DNA of 64,000 nt from Firmicutes bacterium UBA1191 (GCA_002310095.1 DBYH01000018.1:12568-76567), one strand, 5' to 3'; positions 45,250 through 54,583 are shown, counted from the stretch's first letter. The notes: a model not told the origin generated them from the sequence alone. Program-made: numbers and translations.

Positions 45250-47892
45250 TTAGTGCGGATCGTGATGAATCTTTTCAGTCTCCATGACCCTGTTCAGCAC
45301 ATCGCAAAGCATTCCGTAGTAGTAGTATTCTTCAGAACTGATGTCCTTCTGGGTGACTTCGAGACCGCTGAGACCCACCTTGATAGGCAGGTGACCGGCC
45401 GCTGTCGAGAGGAAATTGCCGTCCTCGTCGTACCAGTCATAGAGGAATGTGATTACATTACTTGTCTTGAACTGCTTGAGTCCTCTCGGCACTCCCGTCG
45501 CGTCCTTGACGTTGGAGTCCTGGGAATCCTCGTCGGCAGGAAGGTATCCTTTGATGACTCCCTCGCCTTCAACGTCTCCTTCGTTTACCCACTCGATGTA
45601 GATTTTGATCGGCGTCATGAAGTTCAGGGTCGCGTCCACCGTTCCCGTGTAGACGACTCTGCCGTTGCCCTCATCTCTCGGAGTCCCCGGATGCAAAGCT
45701 ACCACGACGCCGTTTATGGCCACCCATGTATCATCGAACTCGACCATGTAGTGACCCTTGTCGTCAAGGTCGTAGACGTTATCGCTGCCCAGATCCACAA
45801 ACCTGTGACCCACCTTCATCCTCAGGCCCTGTTCGTATCCTGTAATCGTCTCCCACTCCTTGTTCGTCAGTATTATCGCGTACTCATGACCCACCTTCTT
45901 CAGCGGAATGTTCTGCCTGTAAAGGGAAATGTCGTAATTCGCAAAGCCTCTCATATACCATGGCTCATACTCGTATTCATAGGACTTTTCCTTGTTGTCA
46001 GGGCCTTTCTGGCTGCAGATGATGCTGGCGAAGTCGTTGTAGACCTTCCTCTCAGACCTCATATTCAGCTCAGTCAGAGTCTCGTAGGCACTGGTGTATC
46101 CGTCGATGTCATCGTACGGCATATAGACGGCCAGGCCATTTATGTGGCTGGCTGTCGCTGCGTTGCGTACAGCAATTGCCGGGGTTATTCTGCTTAAAAG
46201 CTCCGTCCTCTCCTCGTCGGTGATGTCGCTCTGGTCTATGAAATCGATTAGATCGATCTGATCCTCCTGCTGGAATTCGTAGGCCTTGTAGCGGGCCGTC
46301 GACATGTTCGCGAAACTGCTTTTGTCAGCCTTGAAGTTTCTGTCGAGTCCCCGCAGATATCCGATGAACGCGTCTGCCGCTTCAGGCATGAGGCGCAGGT
46401 CCGTCATGGACATGGTGCTGCCCGCCTGAGCCGCGGCGTCGAGAATTTTGAGTGACTGATCGTAGGACGAGCACATCATGGCGCCGAATTCGACAGAATC
46501 CAGCGACGGATTCTTCACCAGTTCCGAGAAGGCAGCAGTGTAGTACATTCCCGTGTGCGGCTCGCTCTCCTCTGAAGCCAGCAGGTAGTCCGCGTACGGT
46601 TCCATGGCGAGTCCCACTTCCATCGTCTGCATGAGGCACGCGTCGAAACCGATCACGTCGTACTTGCCTCCTGCTTCCTTTAGGGCTTCCTCTATCTCAT
46701 ATAGGGAGAGCATTTTCCGGCCCTCTCGCGGATTGAGCGTATCCGCGCCGTAGCCCGACAGACCGCCGCCGTGATCCCAGAACCACAGCATTCTGCGTTC
46801 GCTCGGATAATTCTCGTTTGCCCATTTGAGGAAGTTTTCAAGGGTCTTCTCTTTCGACATACACGTGTTGTCAGGCAAAGTCTGCAGCAGGGTTACCACG
46901 CCGTCTTTTATCTTGTAGCGGGCCGTCCTCCTATCTTTGAATCCGTCCGTGAACCACCGTCCGGTGCCGCCCGCTTCTATTATGAATTTAAGATTGCTCC
47001 CGGCAGCTGTGGCTTCTTTGATCTGAGCCAGATTTATCGACGCCGAGCCGGTTGCGTCTTCAAGATTCGAACCGATAAGATACATGTAGACCGTCGTTTC
47101 GCTCACGTCGGACTTATCCGGGAAGAACAGGTCGCGCGCGCCTGCCTTTGCATCCGCCGTGACCGCGCTGTCAGCAGTGAACTCGCCGGCCTTTCCTTCC
47201 GTGCCGGCCGCCGGGTAAATCACCTTGCCGTCACCGTTCACCTTGCCGGAAGTCTTTTCGTAGATGCTGTTCAGTTTATGTTTGACCATAAATCCGGGCT
47301 GCTGCTCCGTCATCATTACATAACCTATGTAACCAACGGACGCGAAAAGAATAACCAGGGCGGAAACCGTGCTCAGAATTCTGTTTGTCAGAGTGCGGTT
47401 ATTCCTGGTGTACTCCTTGAGCTCTTTGCGCTGCATCGCCGCGAGATCCGCGTGGAACGTATCCTTCGAGAACGCCAGCATTCCCAGGAAAACCGGGTTC
47501 AGGAAGAGCAGTCCCATCAGATAACCGATGTCGTGCCCGAACGTAAAAGCAAGATGCTTATACTGCAGCACCGTGATCAGAATGATGCAGACCAGTGATA
47601 TCACCGTCATGCGTGACTTGACGTAGGTCGGGATCGGCAGATAGATATTCATGTAGGCGGTCAGCTGAACGGCCAGTCCGGCGGCCACCGCCAGAATGAG
47701 CAGCACCACGAACGGCCACGTCTTCCAGGTTTTTTTGAAGACGAGGTAATCGCTGACGACCGGAATCAGACACAGCCACTTTCTGATGCTCAGCTTTCCG
47801 AAAATCCGCCAGCGGCACACGATCCTGAACAGTATGAGGATCCCTACAAGGACCGGTATGAAATTGTAAAACGCGTGAGAATAAAAGAACAT
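45250..47892 (-). CDS. Membrane-tethered clostripain-family (C11) cysteine peptidase
   Basis: 880 residues from the ATG at 47892 (GGCGAGG about 6 bases upstream; the open frame extends further but has no site). Residues 1-200 hold about five hydrophobic helices (FYNFIPVLVGILILF, WPFVVLLILAVAAGLAV, MTVISLVCIILITVL, then after a charged stretch VSALVILFASVGYIGYVM near 200). The C11 domain follows from about 290: VYMYLIGSNLE, catalytic His374 in FWDHGGG and Cys419 in GFDACLMQTMEV. Beta-rich domains make up the rest. C11 enzymes cleave after Arg or Lys and are usually secreted; the polytopic N-terminus is unusual. Substrate unknown. Confidence 0.88.
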   Translation of the reverse strand: MFFYSHAFYNFIPVLVGILILFRIVCRWRIFGKLSIRKWLCLIPVVSDYLVFKKTWKTWPFVVLLILAVAAGLAVQLTAYMNIYLPIPTYVKSRMTVISLVCIILITVLQYKHLAFTFGHDIGYLMGLLFLNPVFLGMLAFSKDTFHADLAAMQRKELKEYTRNNRTLTNRILSTVSALVILFASVGYIGYVMMTEQQPGFMVKHKLNSIYEKTSGKVNGDGKVIYPAAGTEGKAGEFTADSAVTADAKAGARDLFFPDKSDVSETTVYMYLIGSNLEDATGSASINLAQIKEATAAGSNLKFIIEAGGTGRWFTDGFKDRRTARYKIKDGVVTLLQTLPDNTCMSKEKTLENFLKWANENYPSERRMLWFWDHGGGLSGYGADTLNPREGRKMLSLYEIEEALKEAGGKYDVIGFDACLMQTMEVGLAMEPYADYLLASEESEPHTGMYYTAAFSELVKNPSLDSVEFGAMMCSSYDQSLKILDAAAQAGSTMSMTDLRLMPEAADAFIGYLRGLDRNFKADKSSFANMSTARYKAYEFQQEDQIDLIDFIDQSDITDEERTELLSRITPAIAVRNAATASHINGLAVYMPYDDIDGYTSAYETLTELNMRSERKVYNDFASIICSQKGPDNKEKSYEYEYEPWYMRGFANYDISLYRQNIPLKKVGHEYAIILTNKEWETITGYEQGLRMKVGHRFVDLGSDNVYDLDDKGHYMVEFDDTWVAINGVVVALHPGTPRDEGNGRVVYTGTVDATLNFMTPIKIYIEWVNEGDVEGEGVIKGYLPADEDSQDSNVKDATGVPRGLKQFKTSNVITFLYDWYDEDGNFLSTAAGHLPIKVGLSGLEVTQKDISSEEYYYYGMLCDVLNRVMETEKIHHDPH

Positions 47893-47966
47893 TTCTGCCT
47901 CGCCTTGTGGTGCTTTTTCCCTTCTTGTGTCATAATACATTAATAGAAACAAATTCGCAATATTAT

Positions 47967-48001
47967 GCAAAGGCAGGCCGGCTGAGATGACCTGCTTTTG
48001 C
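47967..48001. repeat. Inverted pair of the recurring word in a divergent promoter region
   Basis: GCAAAGGCAGG at 47967-47977 and CCTGCTTTTGC at 47991-48001 form an 11-bp inverted repeat (one mismatch) between the divergent C11 peptidase and aldehyde dehydrogenase genes, just upstream of the latter's start. Confidence 0.75.
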
Positions 48002-48016
48002 CTGAAAGGACTTGCA

Positions 48017-49435
48017 ATGGAATACACTGTCGAACAGATAAAAAGCATAGTCGAGGCCCAGCGCGCTTACTTCCGCAAAGGCGAGACCCTCGACGTGAGC
48101 TGGCGCGTCAGACAGCTGAAACGCCTCAAGACTCAAATGCAGATCCACGAAAAAGAAATCACCGACGCTCTGGCGGCCGACCTTGGCCGAAGCGAGACGG
48201 AAGCCTATTTCTGCGACGTGGGCACGGTCATCCTGGAGATAAACGAAATGATCCAGGGCGTCAGGCGCTGGGCGAAACCCCAGCTGCGCTACAGCGGCAT
48301 GACCTGCTTCCCGAGCCTGCTCACCCGGGTCTACCACAAGCCTTACGGCACGGCGCTGATCATAAGCCCGTTCAACTTCCCGTTCACCCTCACCTTCGGC
48401 GTACTCGCCGCGAGCATCGCGGGCGGAAACACGGCTGTGATCAAGACAAGCTCCAAGACGCCGCGCTGCACCGAGGTCATGATGAAGATGGTCAGCGAGT
48501 TATTCCCTGAGGAGTACATCACCGTCATCGGCGGCGGGCACGACGTGGCCGACATGTGTCTCGACCAGCGCTTTGACAAGATCTTCTACACCGGTTCGCC
48601 TGCCGTGGCCAAACATGTTATGGCCAAGGCCGCTGAGAACCTCACCCCTGTCGCCCTGGAACTGGGCGGCGAGACGGGCAACTGGTGCATAGTCAGAAAG
48701 GACGCGGATCTCAAGGACGCCGCCCGCAAGATAGCTTTCTTCAAGCTCTGCAACAGCGGCCAGATCTGCATCAACATAAATCAGGTGGCGGTGGCCGAGG
48801 AAGTCGCCGACGAGTTCCTCGAGGAACTGAGCGCCGCCTTCGAGAGCCAGATTGGAGAGGACGCCCTGAAAAACGACGAATATCCACGTCTAATCTCCAA
48901 GATCGCCTATTTCAAGTGCTCTGACGAGGCGGACGAGTACAGAGACCGCATCATCTACGGAGGCAAAGGCAACCCGGAGACTCTCCGCTTCCAGCCTACG
49001 GTCATCTACCCTGTTTCGGCCGACGAGCCGATCGTGCAGCACGAGCTCTTCTCGCCGCTGCTTCCGGTGGTGCCGTTTGCCGACTCCGAAGTTGACAGTA
49101 TTCTCGACATAATCGCCGGCCGCGAACACGGCCTGGCTCTCTACATATTCACAAAAGACATCCGCTGGGCCAATCACGTCATGGAGACTCAGCAGTTCGG
49201 CGGCGGATGCATCAACGAAGTCTGCCTGCACATGATGGTCAAGGGCGCGCCGTTCAACGGCACCGGCCACTCAGGCATGGGCGCCTACCACGGTGTCTGG
49301 GGATTCCGGGAATTCACCCACCCTTGCACCGTTCTCAGAGGCTCGACAAAGCTCAACCTGCCTTTGCGCGAGCACCCTTACACGGGGAACGGCAACGAAT
49401 ATAAGCTGAAAGTGCTCAAGTACTTCGAGCGCTGA
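48017..49435 (+). CDS. Aldehyde dehydrogenase (ALDH3-like)
   Basis: NAD(P)-dependent oxidation of aldehydes. 472 residues from the ATG at 48017 (AAAGGA 7 bases before); an upstream ATG at 47987 falls in the inverted repeat. SPFNFPFTLTF, cofactor FYTGSPAVAKHVM, catalytic Glu215 in ALELGGETG and Cys251 in NSGQICININQ are present. The usual Lys after ELGG is Glu here. There is no membrane anchor. Length and the C-terminus (GYGxYHG-like GMGAYHGVWGFREFTH) fit class 3. Substrate not readable. Confidence 0.93.
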   Translation: MEYTVEQIKSIVEAQRAYFRKGETLDVSWRVRQLKRLKTQMQIHEKEITDALAADLGRSETEAYFCDVGTVILEINEMIQGVRRWAKPQLRYSGMTCFPSLLTRVYHKPYGTALIISPFNFPFTLTFGVLAASIAGGNTAVIKTSSKTPRCTEVMMKMVSELFPEEYITVIGGGHDVADMCLDQRFDKIFYTGSPAVAKHVMAKAAENLTPVALELGGETGNWCIVRKDADLKDAARKIAFFKLCNSGQICININQVAVAEEVADEFLEELSAAFESQIGEDALKNDEYPRLISKIAYFKCSDEADEYRDRIIYGGKGNPETLRFQPTVIYPVSADEPIVQHELFSPLLPVVPFADSEVDSILDIIAGREHGLALYIFTKDIRWANHVMETQQFGGGCINEVCLHMMVKGAPFNGTGHSGMGAYHGVWGFREFTHPCTVLRGSTKLNLPLREHPYTGNGNEYKLKVLKYFER

Positions 49436-49456
49436 CCGCTGAAAAAGAGCATAGAA

Positions 49457-49484
49457 AAACCCCGCGACATGCGGGGTTTTGTGT
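49457..49484. terminator. Bidirectional terminator between aldehyde dehydrogenase and HD genes
   Basis: Stem AAACCCCGC / GCGGGGTTT, loop GACAT, with T-rich flanks on both strands, placed between two convergent genes. Confidence 0.9.
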
Positions 49485-49509
49485 TGCCAATCAATTGTGA
49501 CATCCTTGT

Positions 49510-50079
49510 TTACTCTGCCGGTTCGCCATCCAGCTCGATCTCTTTAGCAAACTCCTCCATGCCGCGGGCGCAGATCTCCGCCACGTCGCGGAGTTCCATG
49601 CCCAGCATCTCACAGCCTTTCAGAATAATCTCGCGGTCGCAGCCGGCAGCGAATCTCTTGTCTTTGAACCGCTTCATGATGCCCTTAGTTGCCATGTTGT
49701 GAATTCCTTCCGGGCGCATGCGCGCGTATGCCTGAATGATGCCGGTCAGTTCATCTACGGCAAACAGGCTCTTCTCCATGTTGGTGATCGGTTCTACATC
49801 CGTGCAGATTCCATAGCCGTGAGCCATGATCGCGCGGACGTCCTCAGGGTCGACCCCCTCTGCCAGCAGTTCCTGCTCCGTGTGCTGCAGGTGCTCCTCC
49901 GGAAACTTTTCGTAATCGTAGTCGTGCAGATATCCCACCGCCTGCCAGTGCTCTTTGTCCTCGCCGAAGTGCTCGGCCATTGCTCCCATGGCGCCCATGA
50001 CGTTGGTGGCGTGGATAATCAGCGCGTGATCCGTCACCATCGTCGCGTTTATTTCCTTCGCTCTTTCAAGTGTAAGCAT
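49510..50079 (-). CDS. HD-domain phosphohydrolase-like protein
   Basis: 189 residues. The HD metal motif appears as HATNVMGAMGAM (His about 23), GYLHDYDYEKFP (His-Asp about 51-52) and AIMAHGYG (about 85). This compact HDIG-type family has uncharacterised members thought to hydrolyse nucleotides or other phosphoesters. Strong upstream AGGAG. It stands alone, convergent with aldehyde dehydrogenase. Confidence 0.85.
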   Translation of the reverse strand: MLTLERAKEINATMVTDHALIIHATNVMGAMGAMAEHFGEDKEHWQAVGYLHDYDYEKFPEEHLQHTEQELLAEGVDPEDVRAIMAHGYGICTDVEPITNMEKSLFAVDELTGIIQAYARMRPEGIHNMATKGIMKRFKDKRFAAGCDREIILKGCEMLGMELRDVAEICARGMEEFAKEIELDGEPAE

Positions 50080-50155
50080 GATTGTTCTCCTCTTTGTTTT
50101 TTCCGGCGCCGCAAGGCGCGGCCGCCCTATAGTAGAAGTTTAACACCTGCAGGAC

Positions 50156-50164
50156 TGCCTTTGC
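50156..50164. repeat. Intergenic copy of the recurring 9-mer
   Basis: TGCCTTTGC within CAGGACTGCCTTTGCAATTG, in the 157-base divergent gap before the DUF2804 gene; no hairpin partner. Confidence 0.6.
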
Positions 50165-50236
50165 AATTGTATTTGCTTGACTGTACAGCGTATGTAGCAG
50201 ATAATTGCCACAGAGGGGTAATTCAGGAGGTGCATT

Positions 50237-51400
50237 ATGCAAAACGAAATCAGAGGCGAATACAGCAAGTATATAAATGAAGCCCGCCGCGCGGCGCCGA
50301 CGCCGGCCAACATCTGCAGGCCTGACGGAACCTGCGAGTTCGGTACTTTCGACAGGGAATTCGAGGCCATGGATTTTCTGAAGCTCAAAGGCCCGACTCA
50401 CCTGCCGAACGCTTTCAACAGACTCAAGCTGACACTGTGGGAAGCCACGGAAGTTCACTTTGAGCACGGCGTGCTGCTGGCGGTCGTGTGCGACATGGGC
50501 ATCTTCGGCAAGACGCTGAATGTCTTCTACGACAAGCGCACAAAGAAGACTTACTGCTGGGACACGAACCTGAAGAGCAAAGAAACTCAGATCGCTCCGA
50601 ACCTGATCAACGGTTCAGTGGCTTACGCCGAGACGCCGGTCAGCTTCGTAAGATACGAGAACACGCTCAATGAAAACCGCATCGATCTTTCGGGCGCCCA
50701 CAAAGGCAAGTGCCTCATCACCAACCCGCGCGCGGACAAGACAGCCGTCGCGGCGATGAAGGAAAACTACGGCGAGGCGGAGATCTTCTACGATCTGCAC
50801 CTAAACAGAATCTCCAATCCGAACATCGGAAGCATCCCGTTCTCGGAGACCAAGCCGAGACCGCTCTACTCCCAGAAGGACTTTTTCAAAGCCGAGGGTT
50901 TCCTGACTATCAACGGCGAGAAGATGGAGTGCGACGAGAACACGGTCGCGGTCGTCGACGACCACAGGGGCTACTACCCGCGCAAGGCGCACTACGACTG
51001 GGTAACAACTCTGGGCCGCTACAATTTCAACGGCGAGAAGAAATATCTGGCCTTCAACCTGACCCGCAACCAGTCCATCGACCAGGAGAAGTACAACGAA
51101 AACATCCTGTGGCTCGAGGGCGCTTCGAGCCTTCTGCCGCCGGTCACCTTCACCCGCGAGCCTGAGACGAAGGACTTCAAAAACTACGCCGAATGGAAGA
51201 TCAAGGACGAGTACGGCATGGTCGATCTCACTTTCAAGGTCTACAGCCTGAACCCGATGATCATGCATGCGGGCGTCGTTAACATCGACTACTACATCAC
51301 CTTCGGCGAACTGGAGGGCTACATCCTCGACGAGGCCGGCACAAAGTACGACCTCACCGGCTGCATGGGCATGGGCGAGGACAAGACGCTTCTCCTGTAA
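50237..51400 (+). CDS. DUF2804 family protein
   Basis: 387 residues, soluble and beta-rich, no signal peptide. The conserved block DDHRGYYPRKAHYDWVT (about 240-256) and FNLTRNQS match the DUF2804 family as I recall it. These proteins have no proven activity; a lipocalin-like or hydrolase-like fold has been suggested. GGAGG lies 8 bases before the ATG. Followed by two copies of the recurring word (one imperfect) and a RibD-like gene. Confidence 0.8.
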   Translation: MQNEIRGEYSKYINEARRAAPTPANICRPDGTCEFGTFDREFEAMDFLKLKGPTHLPNAFNRLKLTLWEATEVHFEHGVLLAVVCDMGIFGKTLNVFYDKRTKKTYCWDTNLKSKETQIAPNLINGSVAYAETPVSFVRYENTLNENRIDLSGAHKGKCLITNPRADKTAVAAMKENYGEAEIFYDLHLNRISNPNIGSIPFSETKPRPLYSQKDFFKAEGFLTINGEKMECDENTVAVVDDHRGYYPRKAHYDWVTTLGRYNFNGEKKYLAFNLTRNQSIDQEKYNENILWLEGASSLLPPVTFTREPETKDFKNYAEWKIKDEYGMVDLTFKVYSLNPMIMHAGVVNIDYYITFGELEGYILDEAGTKYDLTGCMGMGEDKTLLL

Positions 51401-51403
51401 GAG

Positions 51404-51428
51404 CCAAAGGCAACCTTAAGCAAAGGCA
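51404..51428. repeat. Two adjacent direct copies of the recurring word
   Basis: CCAAAGGCAACC and GCAAAGGCAACC, the first one base off the core, in direct orientation 16 bases apart, directly after the DUF2804 stop. Confidence 0.6.
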
Positions 51429-51466
51429 ACCCGACTCTTGCCCCAATCCCTGACAAGGTACCTGAC

Positions 51467-52264
51467 ATGACTAATCCAAATGACAGACCGTATGTGATCT
51501 GCCACATGCAGACATCCATCGACGGCAGGATAAGCGGAAAGTTTTTCTTTACGCCTGCCGCGGAGGCCGTCTACGAAAGCGACAACGAAATACGCAAAGG
51601 CTACCGCGCCGACGCTGTAATGAACGGCGCGGTAACTTGCGGCGAAATATATTCGGATGGGTTCCTCACGGCGCGTCCGGCGGATTGTGACGCCGCGGAT
51701 GGAGTCGCCGCTGGTGTTGCGGCCCGCGGGGCCTCCGACACCCTGCGTGAGGACTTCGCCGCCGAGCCTTATCTGAACAACTACATCGTCTGCGTGGATA
51801 CCAAAGGCACCCTCAAGTGGAGCGGCAATTCCGTCACTCACAGAGGCATGCCGCCGGCTCACGTCATCGAAGTTCTTACCGAGGACATCGACGACGGCTA
51901 TCTAGCTTACCTGCGCGGACTCAAAATTTCATATATCTTTGCCGGCGAAACAGATCTGGATCTGCCCCTTGCCCTGAAGAAACTGAAGACAATTTTCGGC
52001 ATCGAGCGCATTCTGCTCACAGGAGGAGGACAGATGAACTGGACATTCCTGCAGGCAGGCTGTCTGGACGAACTTAACATCGTGGTGCTGCCGATGATTG
52101 ACGGAAATACTGAATCAGCGGGACTGTTTGACAGACCTCCGGCCCACAGCGGGCAGGACAGCCGAGGCAAGACTGCTTTTGCGCCATTATCCTTCAAACT
52201 GGATGCCGTAGAGAAACTTCCGGGCGACGGACTCTGGCTGAGGTATGTGCCTGACAGCAAATAA
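51467..52264 (+). CDS. RibD C-terminal-domain (dihydrofolate reductase-like) protein
   Basis: 265 residues. VICHMQTSIDGRISG at the N-terminus, then the NADPH-fold motif RILLTGGGQMNWTFLQAGCLDELNIVVLPMIDG (about 180-212). The RibD-C/DHFR-like family reduces pyrimidine or pteridine-like substrates with NADPH. An extra 40-residue insert, rich in Ala and Asp, follows residue 60. No riboflavin genes adjoin, so it is not necessarily biosynthetic. Confidence 0.87.
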   Translation: MTNPNDRPYVICHMQTSIDGRISGKFFFTPAAEAVYESDNEIRKGYRADAVMNGAVTCGEIYSDGFLTARPADCDAADGVAAGVAARGASDTLREDFAAEPYLNNYIVCVDTKGTLKWSGNSVTHRGMPPAHVIEVLTEDIDDGYLAYLRGLKISYIFAGETDLDLPLALKKLKTIFGIERILLTGGGQMNWTFLQAGCLDELNIVVLPMIDGNTESAGLFDRPPAHSGQDSRGKTAFAPLSFKLDAVEKLPGDGLWLRYVPDSK

Positions 52265-52286
52265 CTAGACAAACAAAGGTAATTAA

Positions 52287-52961
52287 ATGGACATCAAAAC
52301 TATTGAACTGAAAAAAACTATTCTCGAAGACAACGACAAGGACGCGGATCTTCTGCGCGAGCAGCTGCGGCAGACGAAGACTTTCTATGTGAATCTCATG
52401 TCGTCGCCGGGCTCGGGCAAGACCACGACCCTGGTCGCCACCATAAAGGAACTGCAGAGCGGCGCGCCTCTAAGGATCGGCGTTATGGAAGCGGACATCG
52501 ACAGCGACGTGGACGCCCACACGATTGCCGAACAGACCGGCGCCCCATCGGTGCAGCTGCACACTGGCGGAATGTGCCATCTGGACGCGGAGATGTCGAG
52601 ACAGGGTCTGCGCGAGATCGGATACGAAGACCTGGACATCGTCTTCCTGGAGAACGTGGGCAATCTGGTGTGCCCTGCCGAGTTCGACACGGGCGCCCAC
52701 ATGAAAGCGGTCATACTTTCAGTGCCTGAGGGCGACGACAAACCGCTCAAATACCCCCTCATGTTCGAGGAGGCGGACGTGGTGCTCGTCACGAAGATCG
52801 ACGCCATGGAGGCCTTTGATTTTGCGCCTGAAAGGTTCCGCGAAAACCTGGCGGGCGTGAACGCAGACGCGCCTGTATTCTTCCTGTCCGGCGCGACCGG
52901 CGAAGGCGTTGCGGAATGGGCTTCGTGGCTTCGCGGCGAAGTGGAAAATTTTCTCGCATAA
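52287..52961 (+). CDS. hypB: Hydrogenase/urease nickel-incorporation GTPase HypB-like
   Basis: SIMIBI-class GTPase that loads nickel into hydrogenase. 224 residues. P-loop SSPGSGKTTT (about 38-47), EADIDSDVDA, HTGGMCHLDAEM with the metal-site Cys and His, ENVGNLVCPAEFD, and VTKIDAM (base specificity NKxD-like as TKID). The N-terminal CxxCGC nickel site and His-rich region of some HypB proteins are absent. No hypA, hypC-F or hydrogenase gene is in the window. Confidence 0.92.
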   Translation: MDIKTIELKKTILEDNDKDADLLREQLRQTKTFYVNLMSSPGSGKTTTLVATIKELQSGAPLRIGVMEADIDSDVDAHTIAEQTGAPSVQLHTGGMCHLDAEMSRQGLREIGYEDLDIVFLENVGNLVCPAEFDTGAHMKAVILSVPEGDDKPLKYPLMFEEADVVLVTKIDAMEAFDFAPERFRENLAGVNADAPVFFLSGATGEGVAEWASWLRGEVENFLA

Positions 52962-52994
52962 ACAGCGATTTTTCCGCATAATTGTGCGGATTTG

Positions 52995-53003
52995 TGATAC
53001 AAT
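52995..53003 (+). promoter_or_regulatory. Extended -10 promoter of ilvE
   Basis: TGATACAAT, an extended -10 about 60 bases before the ilvE ATG. The hairpin TCCGCA-TAATTG-TGCGGA (52973-52990) lies just upstream and may end hypB transcription. Confidence 0.5.
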
Positions 53004-53065
53004 TACTAACATCTTAATGCGATACGCAACAGATTAACGCAATCAATTGTAAGGAGATAAAACAA

Positions 53066-54097
53066 ATGACTAAGAAGAACATCGACTGGGGCAGCCTCGG
53101 ATTCGTTTATCAGCCGACTGACTACAGCGTCAGCGCCATGTACAAAGACGGCAAGTGGAGCGACCTGGAACTGACTGCCGATCACACATGCCACATGTCA
53201 GAATGCGCCTGCGTGTTGCAGTACGCGCAGACTGTTTTTGAGGGTCTGAAAGCTTACACTACTCCTGATGGAAGAACTGTAACTTTCCGCCCTGACCTGA
53301 ACGCGCAGAGAATGATTGACTCGGCTGAGAGACTGGGCATTCCGCCTGTTCCGGAAGAGATGTTCATGGAGGCTCTCGACCTGCTGGTCGCAAACAATCT
53401 GGATTGGGTTCCGCCGTACGGCAGCGGCGCCACGATGTATGTGCGCCCGTTCATCTACGGCAGCGGTCCGATGATCAGCGTTGCACCTGCGGAGGAATTT
53501 GAGTTCCGCATGATCTGCATGCCGGTCGGCCCTTACTTCAAGGGCGGCATCAAGCCCCTGGTTCTTAAGATATCAGACTTCGACAGAGCGGCCCCTCACG
53601 GCACCGGCGACATCAAGGCGGGTCTCAACTACGCAATGAGTTTCCACGCCCACGAAGTGGCCCACAATGAAGGTTTCGCCGAGAACATGTTCCTGGACGC
53701 GGGAACGAGAACCTGCGTTGAGGAAACCGGCGGCGCCAACTTCCTCTTCGTAACGAAGGACGGCAAAATCGTCACGCCGAAATCCAAGTCCAACTCCATC
53801 CTCCCTTCGATCACGAGAAGGAGCCTGATGGTAGTCGCCAAGGATCTCCTGGGCATGGACATCGAGCAGAGAGAAGTGCCGATCGCGGAAGTTCCTGAGT
53901 TTGCGGAATGCGGACTCTGCGGAACGGCGGCCGTCATCGCGCCTGTCGGGAAGATCAACGACCACGGCAAGGAGATCTGCTTCCCGAGCGGCATGGATGA
54001 GATGGGTCCTGTGCTCAAGAAGCTCTACGACACACTGACCGGAATCCAGATGGGAACCATCGAAGGACCGGAAGGCTGGATCCACGAGATCAAATAA
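53066..54097 (+). CDS. ilvE: Branched-chain amino acid aminotransferase
   Basis: Transfers amino groups to and from leucine, isoleucine and valine. 343 residues, the longer bacterial/mitochondrial-type form. Fold-IV features: YAQTVFEGLKAY, RMIDSAERLGIPP, RPFIYGSG, PLP-Lys region GDIKAGLNYAMSF (about 190), EETGGANFLFV and ILPSITRRSLM. The ATG follows AAGGAGAT. Single-gene unit ended by a strong terminator. Confidence 0.97.
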   Translation: MTKKNIDWGSLGFVYQPTDYSVSAMYKDGKWSDLELTADHTCHMSECACVLQYAQTVFEGLKAYTTPDGRTVTFRPDLNAQRMIDSAERLGIPPVPEEMFMEALDLLVANNLDWVPPYGSGATMYVRPFIYGSGPMISVAPAEEFEFRMICMPVGPYFKGGIKPLVLKISDFDRAAPHGTGDIKAGLNYAMSFHAHEVAHNEGFAENMFLDAGTRTCVEETGGANFLFVTKDGKIVTPKSKSNSILPSITRRSLMVVAKDLLGMDIEQREVPIAEVPEFAECGLCGTAAVIAPVGKINDHGKEICFPSGMDEMGPVLKKLYDTLTGIQMGTIEGPEGWIHEIK

Positions 54098-54102
54098 TTA
54101 AT

Positions 54103-54111
54103 GCAAAGGCA
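54103..54111. repeat. Intergenic copy of the recurring 9-mer after ilvE
   Basis: GCAAAGGCA 6 bases after the ilvE stop, followed after 9 bases by ACTTTGC, an imperfect inverted partner. Confidence 0.6.
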
Positions 54112-54140
54112 ATCTGCACTTTGCTAAAACAACACAAACT

Positions 54141-54178
54141 AAAACCGCAGTTCCGAATTACTGACTGCGGTTTTATTC
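54141..54178. terminator. Bidirectional terminator between ilvE and the metallopeptidase gene
   Basis: Stem AAAACCGCAGT / ACTGCGGTTTT (11 bp), T tract on both sides. Confidence 0.92.
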
Positions 54179-54211
54179 TGCTTTGCTGCGGCGCATCGTC
54201 TGTCGGCCGGC

Positions 54212-54583
54212 CTATCTTTTTCTGCGAGCTTTCTGGTCCAGATATTCCCGTATCTGCACCTCGTCTTTTATTTCGAGTCCCCTCTCCCCTGCCAGTGATT
54301 CGATGTGGTGGGTGAACTCGTGGCGGAGAATCTCCCTGAGCTCCTCGGTCATCTGCTCCTCGTCCATCCATCCGTAGACGCGGTTGATGGAGCCCCCGTA
54401 GATCTTGATACCTCTTCCCAGGTTCGAGCGCACGTACTCGCCCATGATGGTCAAATCGTCGCCGTAGGGACTCCTCTTTATTTCAGGCGTCAGAACAATG
54501 CCGGCGTTGAGGTCCTTGTAAAACTCCTCCGGCAGCTCCTCTGCAAGCATGTCCAGTATCTCTCCCATTCTGTCCAGATCCAT
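54212..54583 (-). CDS. Small HExxH metallopeptidase-like protein
   Basis: About 123 residues from the ATG at 54583; the frame can be read from a TTG at 54622 but AGGAGG lies inside that extension and 27 bases from the ATG, so the start is unsure. The motif RHEFTHHIES near the middle is a zinc-peptidase HExxH, and the preceding IKIYGGSINRVYGWMDEEQ resembles the zincin-like metallopeptidase families of small bacterial proteins. No signal peptide. Role unknown. Convergent with ilvE. Confidence 0.75.
   Translation of the reverse strand: MDLDRMGEILDMLAEELPEEFYKDLNAGIVLTPEIKRSPYGDDLTIMGEYVRSNLGRGIKIYGGSINRVYGWMDEEQMTEELREILRHEFTHHIESLAGERGLEIKDEVQIREYLDQKARRKR

Noticed and set aside
52962..53065. 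T-box or leucine leader before ilvE
   Set aside because: Only about 100 bases are available and no T-box motif or Leu-rich leader peptide is visible.
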